A stretch of 53,709 bases of DNA, taken from positions 493,780 through 547,488 of the forward strand of contig NW_002060970.1 in NCBI RefSeq assembly GCF_000150275.1, in the 5' to 3' direction. Positions within the stretch are counted from its first letter, which is position 1. Every line of letters begins with the position of its first letter. Shown here piece by piece: positions 36,085 to 47,906 of this stretch. The translations under genes and the position numbers were made by a program. A model generated the notes under the pieces. The model was not told where the DNA came from. It ran no database searches and saw nothing but the letters and a program-made list of their open reading frames with translations. Origin of the DNA: Trichoplax adhaerens (Eukaryota > Placozoa > Uniplacotomia > Trichoplacea > Trichoplacidae).

Positions 36085-38399
36085 TGTAGTATTAACTAGC
36101 GATAGTGATCTATATGTATCATTACATGGTCATAGTAGCTAGCTTTTACAAGGATGAAGATATCAAGGGAGAATCTACAATTAGATTTGCATTATTTCAA
36201 CTGCTCCTGTATGCTGGTACACGGATCATACTCTGCAGGATTTATAGTCAGTTTCATTGATATGCGCACTCCTCCTTTACAATTTCGACTATGTCATAAA
36301 TTATTCCCGCTTCGATACTGAAGTACTTGGTCATGTTTATACCTTAAAGAGATAGAACGATCATAAAACACAGCAATAATCATACTAACAAGCCGTTTTT
36401 CATCAGTATTTAGCGCTGAAATCACCAATTTGATCTTACGGTCGCTTTTATAGCGTTATGCAATACGGTAGTTATGGCCACGTTGATAAGTAGACAGGCA
36501 AATAACATTTCGGTATCTTTTACCTAAAATGAGTTAAAATCGTAATGTAATAAGTACTTACCAGCAGTCTCTAAATCTAACTGTTTATCAAATTAAAAGA
36601 TTTTAGGTTCTTCTTAACTAAATATAGATACTGTTTACAATCTCCTATAATTTAGACAACGGTATATGGATAGTCGCGTTGACTTGCAGTATTCTGATGC
36701 ATTTGCAGTCTTTGCCAATTTTGATTCTTCATTTTAAATTGCATAGACTACAGCACTGTTACAATCATCAGAATAACTTAGATATGAAAATGCAGTTTAT
36801 AATAACATTTTATTTTGAACTTTTTAGGAGTATAAGCTACTACTTTAGGAATTGTTATTGTTAGTGATGACCTAAGTTATTTTATGATATTATGATGATA
36901 TAGTAATATGTTACAAGTGTGTATCAAGATTATATGGGCTTGACAGGGCTTACAGTCGGAGTAGGTTTTCGTTTGAAATTGTTTATTACCTCGAATGTCC
37001 GCATTGGATTATTCAATGGTAATAACATGTTTGTTTTTGAAATATGTTCGTAGCACAGTAAATAGGTTTATAATAACTAATAGAGTATATAAGAAGGACT
37101 GAGATCAATAAAAGGTGGTCCAGGTTGAAGCTAAGTTGCGGGATAGCTTTATATTGTATATTGTGTTGAGCGAGTTAGTACTTAGCAAGGATTTCAGCTA
37201 CAATATCTTAGGCTAGAGAAGTAGTTCTGCGGATTAAAGTAAAGTTTATTATAAGTACTACGTTGTTTTCTTGAGTCGCAAGAGTAGTTATAGCGAGCAC
37301 ATAATATGAGTACTATTTAATTTTATTATTTTACTCTCCGTAAGCATTTTGTCTCTAAAGCTGAGAGCATTGCCAATTTTGCTTCATATCTCATCCGCTG
37401 TAGTAGTTACCTGGTTAGTACTTCTTATTCTGCTTCATACCAGCTTACTCGCCGCTTTAAAGGCTACAATAATTAGTACATTATTCCAGGATTTGTAGCT
37501 TACAAATAAACGATTCATTCCCTAATTATCCGTACTTATATCAATCTCTGAGTAGCAAATACTTCGTCTTTGTCGACTAATCGAATCCTCTATCACAAAA
37601 AAATAAAATATCATGTACGTTATCTTAGTAGTTAAGAATTAATTAAATAAATAATAATGTATCTCTAGTGTTTAATGGCAAACTTTTTCACATTACAGTT
37701 GTACAGCAAAAAATAATGAGTCATAAACAAAATACTACGAAGCATAAAAGATGCAAATTTACTTGATCATCAATCGCTACAATTATAGTTATAGGAATAC
37801 GCACTCGTTATACTTTGAGTACTGCATGTGCTGATACTTCTTAATTTTTAATTTATAAATTTTAAACAAAAGATTTAGTGCTCATGAAATGAACACATTA
37901 ATTTTTAACATAAGGTATTTTCTTCAATTTACCATATTTTGAAATTTTTTAGTATAGCATTAATAGTATATGCATATGCAACAATAGCAAATATTTTCGC
38001 TTACACTGCATTAAAAAATTATAACTCGTAAATATTAAATAATATATAAAATTACATAAAACAAGAATAATAAAATGAGGGTTTGTAAACTAAAGTGTAT
38101 GTATATGGTAACGTTAATTTTTACAGAGAACAATACTACGTAAAGTTTATATCTAGTAAACAGCGGGTACATGTCTTCTTGCAGAACTTTTAAAGTTATA
38201 ATGTGCGATTTATTCATTACTAAATGACTTTTTAAAATAAAATTGAAGCTTTCAATAAACCTACTTTTGCATGATATAAGCAAAAGATATTGTATCGTAC
38301 TATTGTCCAGACGTTAAATCCGCCAGTATATATATGCATTTATACGAGTACACGGGATATGTTCATGTTAATTTTAACATTGAAAGTGATAATTTATAT
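36085..38399. other. gene-free stretch, nothing firm
   Basis: Unique AT-rich DNA. A TATATAAG and an AATAAA near 37.09-37.11 kb hint at LTR-like signals but lie only about 25 bp apart and no ends were found. The small frames at 36679 and 38035 show no recognisable protein. Confidence 0.45.
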
Positions 38400-39305
38400 G
38401 TAATGAAATGAAAGTAGAGATCAAGCTACAAAACTTTAGCAAAATTTCATTCTACTTTCGTTGCACTCCGGTCGACTTAACAAAACTTTGACACCAAATA
38501 AAATTTGGGGAAACAATCGAACAACAATTTATTTCAAAACAAAAATGGAGAGAAGTATAAACCCAACAACCTTACAAATACTTAACTTTAAGTATTAATA
38601 AAATGAGTGACTGACTTAAAAACTGTCAACGACCAAACAACCTTTTAAAAAGAAAAACGTTTTAACTTACGACAATTCGATCCCGAAGGCCTTTTAAATT
38701 CTACAAGTTCTTCAAAGAATCTTCTTTTACTCTCCCCCTAAATTTTATAATTGCACTATCATTTATAGGCTTCGTAGAGCCGTCAGAGGTATTTAAAACT
38801 AACCATTCGCTAACCAATCGCTCTCAAGATCCGTTTTAGAAACTACTTTGCACCATTTAAGAAAACAAAAATCATTCAAAGTTCAGACACAATTTACCCT
38901 ATGATTCCCTTACAAAACACTATAACATTAACAAGTTAACTATGAAAATATATCAAACTTCACTTCTAACTTAATTTCTATCATTAATGCACTATAAAAG
39001 TCTAAAAATCAACCTTTAAGCATCAAGATTTAGTACTGAAAACAACAGTCCAACTACTTAACAATCAACGCAACCTCTGCCAATTTCCATCTTATTTTCT
39101 GTTTTCCTCACTAAACTTTCCTAATGTGACTTTCAAGTCACGTCATAAAATTCCAAAGTTTCAAATTCATAACAAAAATTTGAAATTTCAAAAATCAACT
39201 CTTACGATATTTTTCATAAACTAAAATCCAAAAATTAAAACAGGAAAATTATATCGGATATAAATCCGACCGGTTCCAGAATCCGAATCCGAAAAATCCG
39301 GATTT
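38400..39305. other. C-rich, G-poor island, unclassified element
   Basis: About 0.9 kb whose + strand has several times more C than G (in one 60-base line near 39061 I count 19 C and 3 G), unlike the flanks. Left edge: inverted repeat GAAAGTAGA/TCTACTTTC. Right edge: a cluster of ATCCGA-type hexamers with TCGGAT/ATCCGA and AAAATCCGGATTTT palindromes. No long frame on either strand. Possibly a non-autonomous transposon or a transcribed non-coding unit. Confidence 0.45.
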
Positions 39306-42300
39306 TATAAAGATCACAGTAATCTTTTCTTCAAAAATTTTATACGACTATTACGACTACTTTTCTGACATTAGTATCGCTGAATATTGACACTTGATAT
39401 TTTAGCGTCAGATTGTACGGTAACAGTACAATTATAGACTACATTACTGTACTTTACCGTCATGTTATAAATCCCCTTTCTCTAAGGATAAGGTTTTGTT
39501 ACTAAGTCAAATTCCTTTACAATTTGAATAGACGATCAAATGCCCTTTCTTTAGATTAGGCAATTGCTCTAGGGCTACTTCTATAGTAATCTATATAATA
39601 CCTTGTATAGTAATGAAGAAGAAAAGATGGCGACATGATGATTTGGCAGGGTAAAACTTACTTAAAGACACTATCACTTTGTAGGTATTTTCTATAGTAA
39701 AATAATACTAGGTTCATACTAAAAGCTACAAAGGACTCTACTTTTAGTCCTTTACTACACATAGTTATTATAAATACATTCTAGAACTATTGAACAGGAG
39801 CTACTCAAATAGTTTTTGCTATTTATTACCTGTAATAAACTTGCTTTAGTAACTCTACTTAGCATATAGAGCATACAAAGAATTTTATAATACATTTATT
39901 ACCGATTCACAAATGATTCAAATACTAGATAATATTACAGTAAGCTCTGACAAATAAGAAAAATTTCTTACAATAGCAGGTTTCAGACAAAAAGAAATAA
40001 GAACGATGATAGAATAGCTATTTCATAATCAATTGTGTACGAAATTTGAATCTGTGACAGTAACAGTTCTTGTTGATCCAAATTCTCAACGTTGTAGATT
40101 AAATATGATCATGAAAAGTTTTCAAAGTTCCCACCGTATTAATTATTCTTAATTAGATTTTACCATCATTGAGTGTTAGATAAATTCAAAATCAAGATGA
40201 TTATAATATTAATCTAGCAGGCTCCATATTGTGTATTCGAAGCAGTTCATACGTGCTAGGATATAAAGCAAAAATATTATAAAGCTGTTCCTTAGTAGTA
40301 TTTGACTGAAACATCGCTATACCGCTACCATTTAAACTAATTTAAGTGCGTATTATTGGATAAAGGAATTCAAATTGATTTAATGAGTAGAAACACTTAG
40401 ACAAGCATATTTGTATTGCACTACAAACGGATCTAACATATCAGTAATACGTCGTATAGGATAAGCCATAATGATACGGGATTAAAACGTATATTGTTGG
40501 TGCCTTAAAGCTTAAGTAATTTGCTAAAAGAAAAACTCAGAATAATGTCGAATTATGAGACATGAAGTTAGTTTTACTACAGCAGCATAAATTGAGTAGA
40601 TAAATTTCTATTTTGACTTTATAAAGCATTAAATCAGAAATTTTATTATCTGTAGTACCTTTAAAATTTATTTATTTTATTAATTAAGCTATAACAGTTT
40701 TATTGAAACTCTACTTTTTGAAACGTTACAAAATTTTTGGAGAGATTTAGATTCGTCCAAGTCTTATAGAGAAATCTCTTAAATTCTTATGCTTTAGAAG
40801 ACTCTATCTTGTACTTTTATAGTTGCATAACAATCTTGAAATTCTACGTTACCTCAAAATTTTGACCGAAGCCTTTACTATTGGAATAGATAAGCCAAGA
40901 AAACTTTATAAACATATACGAGTAAACTGAATAAGATAATTCAGATAAGATAATTAGTATTAGAGTACTAAAAAAATTGTGCAAATTAAAGTAACACAAC
41001 CATTCTAAATAGAGTAGATATTAGACTATATTAATTTACTGAATTAGTGAAAAAATATTGCAACAAAAATTTTTCTCTAAATTAACTTGAGCAGAGCAAT
41101 TAATATGACGCTATCATATCATATATATATGGGTATACAAGGATAACAACTTTAATAATATTTCTTATTGATGGCTTCTATTGAATAAGCAAAATTAGTA
41201 GTATAAAAGAATTACGTAAGAAATAAAATCTTGAATAAGGTCTAGATATAGTAGTGCATAAGTGGAATTGCATTGACCATGGAAATATTGTAGAGTATTA
41301 AATTCATCTTTCATACGCATAGCCTACTGATCTAAGATGAGATAATTCGATGGAAATATACAGATATTCCTTAATTTATTAACGAATATAACGACACATA
41401 GTAATAAGCAGCAAGATTGATACGCTAGAAGGCAATGCGGAAGTTCACTTTATAATTTATTTAGCATTAGTTTTCATAAATGGATTAAGTAATTTAATTC
41501 AAAGCTTATCAAGAAATGTATTAAGTAGCCTATTGCTGCTATCAAAATTTAAGCTTAGCTAATTAATTTCAAGATATAAAAATTTCCATAACGGAGTAAA
41601 CTTTTCTTAATTGTACGTGTTCGTACAATTATGGTATACGAGATACATTGTCTTCCGGGATGAAAATTTTACGTTACTGTAATATGCAGTATCATACTGT
41701 AGCTAATAGTGGTCAACAACTTACGAGGAAATTCAGATTTATTACTATAATTAATACTTTCAGAATCAGCACAGTGTGAACAACAAAGTGAGAGGAGTTT
41801 AAATTATAGGTATCAAAGAAAATTAAAAGACTATTAATATCTTTACGCGTGATTATTTTAAAGTTTTAATGTCTCAATCACTTCTATAATATCCTTTAAA
41901 TTTCCTAGAAATCGATAAATTATAATACGAGCAAAATTTCAAGTTGTTGAGAAATCACAACAAGAATTACTCAAAACCTTGCTTTTTCTAAAAAAAAAAA
42001 GGAAAACTTCTCACTTCTCTTTGCAGGACAAAAGTTATTTTTGAGTAGTTATTAATGGTCAAAATTCCCTTAATTAATTTATTCGGTTTGCAATAACAGA
42101 CAGATCCGTAATTTCTAAAATGTATCTTGACTCTTGCTTTACCGGTCTTAATTATATAATTAGTATTTGTATTTGCTTTCTAGATTAATTGTAAAACATT
42201 AAAGATGAATTTGAAACGATTGAATCTAACAAAAGCCTTGGATCAAGTGTAGGGACTGACGTATTAAACCTTTACATTTACCTTACTCCGGTCACCTATT

Positions 42301-42500
42301 TCAATTCAAGCGAAAGAATGCAATGAAAAGATAAAGACATACAAAGACTTACCTACTATCAAGTTATATACTTAATCGTTTGAATTGGATATAAACTTAA
42401 TTCAATACATAGTCATGAAATTAATATCATCATTACTGACATACAGTACAGCAATCGGTGTTAGAATTTATGTAAGTCGATTTCTTTTACCTCAGTTCTG
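39306..42500. other. gene-free stretch, nothing recognised
   Basis: AT-rich sequence with no long frame on either strand; includes an 11-A homopolymer near 41990. No match to other parts of the window that I could see. Confidence 0.45.
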
Positions 42501-42640
42501 CCACGGTACGCCGTTATCAAATAACTATGAATGAATACTTAAATTAGGCTATATATCGCGTGAGTGTTACGGTGCGCCGTTACCAAATAAGTAACTGTTA
42601 ATTAATGAATAGCTAAATAAGGCTATATGTCATGTGTGAT
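42501..42640. repeat. imperfect two-unit tandem repeat
   Basis: Two units of about 66-72 bp, each starting ACGGT(A/G)CGCCGTTA(T/C)CAAATAA and ending near GGCTATAT.TC. Each start is an ACGG/CCGT mini-hairpin. It lies just left of the family B LTR. Confidence 0.65.
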
Positions 42641-42689
42641 AGCTTGTAGCTATCTAAGGATGAGAATATCTGTGTACATATTTAGTAAT

Positions 42690-43316
42690 TGTCACAAAAC
42701 AGCTTTGCAACAAGATAACGTAATATGCGATCAATAAGTTAATTTCTTGAACCACGTATCAACGAACGATATTTGCACTATCACAAACACTTTTGCTCTA
42801 CTAGCAGACTACGCAAAGATTTAGACGCCTGGTATTTTACGTTAAACACTAAGTTTGAGAATCCATTTTATAACACGATATACTGCATTTATATACTATT
42901 CCTCAATAGTTCATGAGTCATAGTTAATACAATTAACATTAGAATCATTTACTGAATTAGATATTAATTGTAGCTACTGCTCCATTAATGCAGACAACTG
43001 TATTTACGATAATAGACATGTGATGACTAATACAGAATAGTCAGATTACGATATGTCCTATCACGGAACATTTCCACGATAATTTACAATCTACCATAAG
43101 TAAATTATAATCACAATGATTCGAACTGTAAGTCGATGATTTGCATTCCCTGCTATAACTATTAATTTCAGTATGTTTATAAGTATCACTGTCATAAAAA
43201 GTCAGTGCTATATTAAAACAGAGTATGTCCAAATTTGAAGTTAACTAAATAAGGATAGGCTAACAGAATTATCCTAACATAGGTATTTCTACAATACAGT
43301 ACATAATACTATCACA
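42690..43316 (-). mobile_element. solo LTR, family B, complete
   Basis: 627 bp, + strand TGTCACAAAACAGC...ACTATCACA, flanked by perfect gtaat (42685-42689, 43317-43321). TATATAAA on the minus strand at 42888-42895. Copies at 23018 and 46811. It is inserted exactly at the 5' edge of the neighbouring LTR at 43321. Confidence 0.88.
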
Positions 43317-43320
43317 GTAA

Positions 43321-43630
43321 TGTATTATAGAGATAACGCTAACTTAATTCTCTTTGGTTAGCACTGGAATTCATTGTAGAAGTCGATTTAAGCGCGTATG
43401 TTAGTAGAATAAATCAGTAGCTGATCAAGAATGGTGTAAGACTCGCATAGTGAAGAATAATATAATATATTCAATTATGTGTGGAGTTCAGTTGAGAAAT
43501 CGAGTTCTTATATATCACTAACATAGAAATTGGAGATACTAGGTGAATTAATACGAGTTATTATAGCTATACTAGAGATTCTTTACTTTGTTAATAAACG
43601 TTTCCTTTGTCACAAGAGAGGGTTGTGACA
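43321..43630 (+). mobile_element. probable solo LTR, family G
   Basis: TGTATTATAG...GTTGTGACA, with TATATAT (43509-43515), AATAAA (43593-43598) and a 9-bp TTGTCACAA/TTGTGACAA stem overlapping its 3' end. Its 3' flank is agtac; its original 5' flank, now left of the family B insertion, is agtaa (42684-42688), 4 of 5 matching. Confidence 0.6.
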
Positions 43631-44619
43631 AGTACATACCTTGCTGACAAAATTCAGTATGAACTATTACAAAGAACGATGCCTGCCTATACATACTAAT
43701 CAACTTGAAAGTCTTTGAAAGGAAATGTAAACGATATAAATTTTTTAGTTAATCATTAGTGAGGTATATACAGTAGTGGATTATCTTGACAAATTTTTCT
43801 ATAACACAATATTAACCAAACCTTGAAACTTTATACCGATATGAAACAAGAGTATGCAAATATTTTTAATCAACTAAATTATAATTCCAAAAGATGCCAA
43901 GAAAATAAATTATTCATCCGCTTGCTATTATAGATCATAAATAGAATTTGAAACCCTTGCAGAATACATATCATTCTTTTCACCGTATTTGAGACAATTT
44001 ATAAATTACTTGCTATTCACCTAAAAGATTCAGTCTTTAATCTTTTAATTCATATAACAAAGCCTCCATTGAAAATTGCTCTATACGTTTACACAGATGT
44101 TCTAATCTTACGATAATTCTTCTAAGCAGAATCATTGATCGGAATTACATATTAAATTTTAATTATTAGTCACTAATCCAAAACGATTTTTCTTGATTTT
44201 TCAGTTACTTTATCGGTCAGATTCAAAGTTAAGTCCTAGACATTGCCAATATCCGAAACGATTCTGTAAAATATAGTTGAGCTTATTTCAATATCAAAAT
44301 ATTTTAGCAATTCCCGTTTTTTAACTGTATTCCTTTTTATACCATATACAGTATCAAATTTGTACTTGAAGAATTATTAAGAGGAAAAGAAACTTCATTT
44401 CAGCTTCATATCGATTTGAATCCTCTTACAATCAACTGCATTTATTTTCAATATTTCAAATCTCAAGCTTAAGTCATTTCTAGTAACAAATTTTACTCAA
44501 ACTTGTTCCTTTTCACTAAATCCCAAAGTCGTAAAATTTCCAGCTTATACGTATGTTTAACTCCAAGTAAAAGTATCAATTTAAGTTTGGATATATCGAA
44601 TAGCGTACGACGTTGAGAC
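43631..44619. other. 5' flank of the 44620 receptor
   Basis: Unique AT-rich sequence after the family G LTR. No promoter element stands out. Confidence 0.4.
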
Positions 44620-45630
44620 ATGGAAAACACAACTTTCAATCCCTCAAATCATTCATCACCGACATCACGAAATAACACTTTTATGGGTACAATATTTTTG
44701 GATGGCTATTTAACGATATCAATATGTATTATAGGAGTAATATCCAATGGAGCTGTTGCTTACATCATTATCACTTGCAAGCAATTTCAGGCTTCAACTT
44801 ATATTTTCCTCTGTAGCATGTCTATAGCTGATGTTGTTGCTCTTTTTTCTGTTGCATTACATGTTATCTCGATGATAATTGTAGAAAATAATGTAGCATA
44901 TACTGCATTCTTAGAATTTGGCTGCAAAGCCTATGGGTACATGCTACAAGTTGGTTTTACCGTTTCGACTCACTCATTAGCAATCATTAGTATTGATCGA
45001 TATTTTAGTATTTGCCGCAATGCTAGTTTAAATCGAAAATATGCATTAAACACTAACCGTAAAATTAAATTGACGATTATCGTCACCTGGAGTTATGCTT
45101 TAGTCTCCAGTCTTCCAAATCTTTTCCTGACTTCAATGCATAATAATTTATATCGTGTTTGTGACTTTATGTCTCATAGTCAAAGATATGTAGCCATTTA
45201 CTTGCTCGTATATTATACAATTAGTTATATTCTGCCGTTGTGCGTTATGACTATCATGTACATTAAGATCATATCTTATTTACGATCCACAGTTGCTAAT
45301 ACTACTATACAAGGACAAGCTTTGGAACATTCTAGAAAGCGTATAGTTAAAATTATTAACATGATGATTATTGTCACTGTTACTTATATGATAACGTCTT
45401 TACCTCATGTAACTTTAATATTTATTGCTGCTGTGCATGGCATATCTTTAACTACCTACATGCAATATGCTAATCCCAATATTGGTTTCGCCTTTGCTAT
45501 AGCACTAGTGTTATCTCAAATTTCGTGGATACAAAATTCCTTCGTTTATTTAATATGCAACAGACCATTCCGAAATGAATTACTTCAATGTTGTAACTCT
45601 AAACATTCAAGAATTCTTCTTCATAGATAG
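44620..45630 (+). CDS. class A GPCR, clade 1, intact, with NSxxY in TM7
   Basis: 336-residue intronless seven-helix receptor. Visible: sequons at N3, N10 and N18; TM1 Asn N43; MSIAD with D71; C102 and C181 disulphide pair; canonical DRY at 126-128; W157; P206; TM6 P262 in SLPH; TM7 NSFVY at 306-310, so the NPxxY proline is a serine; C324-C325 as a possible palmitoylation site. TM6 and the third extracellular loop resemble 3032 and the broken receptor 32459, placing it in clade 1. It stands alone between the gene-poor 36-43 kb stretch and the right-hand arm of the large duplication. The frame is open and all other core residues are present, so I take it as functional despite the TM7 change. 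Ligand unknown. Confidence 0.91.
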   Translation: MENTTFNPSNHSSPTSRNNTFMGTIFLDGYLTISICIIGVISNGAVAYIIITCKQFQASTYIFLCSMSIADVVALFSVALHVISMIIVENNVAYTAFLEFGCKAYGYMLQVGFTVSTHSLAIISIDRYFSICRNASLNRKYALNTNRKIKLTIIVTWSYALVSSLPNLFLTSMHNNLYRVCDFMSHSQRYVAIYLLVYYTISYILPLCVMTIMYIKIISYLRSTVANTTIQGQALEHSRKRIVKIINMMIIVTVTYMITSLPHVTLIFIAAVHGISLTTYMQYANPNIGFAFAIALVLSQISWIQNSFVYLICNRPFRNELLQCCNSKHSRILLHR

Positions 45631-46810
45631 TTCAGCATAGATAATTTGATTAAGAATTACTTAAAGTAAATACTTTTGGAATATCAATATCATTATGATC
45701 ATCACCAGATCACCAATCAATGAAGATCATCATGTTATCTATCATGATCAATCATTTCACCGATATATTGATATTTACTAGCTATACTTACAGATTAAGC
45801 GATCATTCATTCATTCATATCTTAAATGCCCATTCTGAGACTAAAAGTTTCTCCTGTCTTATTTCTGGAATAGGTCCTGTATTGAAAATAAAATTTTTAC
45901 GTTCCTATCATATCGAAAGATCATAAATAATGATAGTGTTTATAGTTAGATTTGCAAATCACCACGAGAACATTTGATATCTTGACCGAAAAATCAATTT
46001 TATGCCCTTAATACACTTCGATCTTTCAAAAATAGTATCATTTCCAAAAATGATTAGGATATAGATTAAAATCCCAAGCTTCAAACATATTTATACATTT
46101 GCTTTCAATGGATTGTTATTAAAGTTGGAATTGAATTAATGGCACTTTTAATATTAATATATGTAAATGTATAACGTTTGTTTTAAACTGTTTGCTTACA
46201 TCCTAAATTAGCTCCCACCATTATGGTGTACATTAAAATATCATATATAAATTTTTTAAGTCTATTATTTCAGAATAATTATCCCTGATAGTATCGTGTA
46301 GTTTATACTATTTACGTTAGAATAATTGTCTCCTTAATTACCTAGTAATTTGTCTGCAAAATTTTAAGTTTAATTAGATTTCTTTATAAGATTTAAAAAA
46401 TATTTCTAAGTATCATCGAACACAGATATACAGGATTGTAAATTACTATATAAAATTTTCACATTAAAACAGAATTAAAATGAAGTATTTTCTATAAAAC
46501 TTTATGCCCCATTTGAATATAATCCTTTTATGTAACGTACCTGATATCCTCTTAAATGATTTAATTTCATGTAAATTCTCATATAGCTTCATAGTGAAAT
46601 GCAAATTAGCCAGAATAATTAGTAGCTATACAATAGCTATTATTACGATATTGACCTTTTAATTAATTATCTAAAAGCTATGAAACCAGATAATTTGAAA
46701 TATATCTCTTGACTACTAGTAATTAAAATCTTCATCTCATCCACTAGTACGAAACTAAGGAAAATCTTAAACTTTGCTTATTTTAAATTTTACGAAGTTA
46801 AATGCAGAGC
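45631..46810. other. 3' flank of the 44620 receptor
   Basis: Unique sequence up to the truncated family B LTR. The 68-codon frame at 45720 has no recognisable content. Confidence 0.4.
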
Positions 46811-47256
46811 TGTCACAAAACAGCTTTGCAACAAGATAACGTAATAGACGATTAATAAGTCAATTCCTTGAACCACGTATCAAGGAACGATATCTGCACT
46901 ATCACAAACACTTTTGCTCTACTAGCAGACTACACAAAGACTTAGACGCCTCGTATTTTACGTTAAACACTAAGTTTGAGAATCCACTTTATTACACGAC
47001 ATACTACATCTATATGAACGTGACCGTATGCAAAATCGGTCATTTTGCATACTATCACGGAACATTTCCACGATAATTTACAATCTATCATAAGTAAATT
47101 ATAATCACAATGATTCGAACTGTAAGTCGATGATTTGCATTCCCTATTATAAGTATTAATTTCAGTATGTATATATGTATCACTGTCATAAAAAGTCAGT
47201 GCTATATTAAAACAGAGTATATCCAAATTAGAAGTTAACTAAATAAGGATAGGCTA
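46811..47256 (-). mobile_element. family B LTR, internally rearranged and truncated at the duplication breakpoint
   Basis: Starts TGTCACAAAACAGC like 42690. About 160 bp equivalent to 42895-43057 is replaced by a short filler containing an 11-bp hairpin (47026-47036 with 47042-47052). It ends at GCTA (47253-47256), where the right duplication arm begins; the terminal 50 or so bp of the LTR are missing. Confidence 0.83.
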
Positions 47257-47343
47257 CCGTCTGTAATGTAGTATATTCAGATTTTACTTAGTTTATGATA
47301 AATCTTGCTTCTATTGTATTAAAATCAGAACATTGTTTAAGAG

Positions 47344-47906
47344 TGTAATTTAACTTAGTATTGTGATTGTAGACTGTTAGCTATGTTTAGTATAATGTAC
47401 GGTAGCGTAACTTCTATACTTATCCTGAGAGATATTTGGTAGCTATAACTATAGACTGTAGTGGTATGGACTCTATGCTAGAGTACAGATCACTATATAC
47501 AGTAATGTGTTGAGTTACTAATAAGGCAATAGGTAAAAATTGAACTGTAAATCATATACTAGGATATGGTTAATTCATTATACTTTGGCTTATATGAATA
47601 ATGTCTACGTAAATATTGTAGTCGTATCCATATCGGATTAATGATGGTCCGCAGTAGAGTAGTGTTACTAAGAATAGTTTAACTATGTGTAATATAAGGT
47701 AAAAGGTTGTCATGCGGATTGTAGCTGTTAATGCTACGAAAAGTATAATAGCATGCAACTTTAGATTATTCTATTAGTTCGTTCTAAAAGTCTTTAGAAG
47801 TAGTATTAGGTTAGAGTAGAGCTGTGTGTAGTTAATCTTTGTATAAGATTCAATAAAGCCCTTGTTTTTCTAAAAATTTGGAATTTCGCGATCGATATAT
47901 ATCACA
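47344..47906 (+). mobile_element. solo LTR, family D, right-arm copy
   Basis: Same LTR and same aagag target duplication (47339-47343, 47907-47911) as 4776-5338. Carried by the segmental duplication, not an independent insertion. Confidence 0.88.

Noticed and set aside
36679-36864. 61-codon frame in the gene-free stretch
   Set aside because: Short and without recognisable features. Treated as chance.
37086-37115. TATATAAG followed by AATAAA as a further LTR
   Set aside because: The signals are only about 25 bp apart against 75-100 in the other LTRs, and no TG...CA ends or target duplication were found.
38035-38283. 82-codon minus frame with a hydrophobic end
   Set aside because: Composition is what AT-rich non-coding DNA gives. 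No motif, paralogue or context supports a gene.
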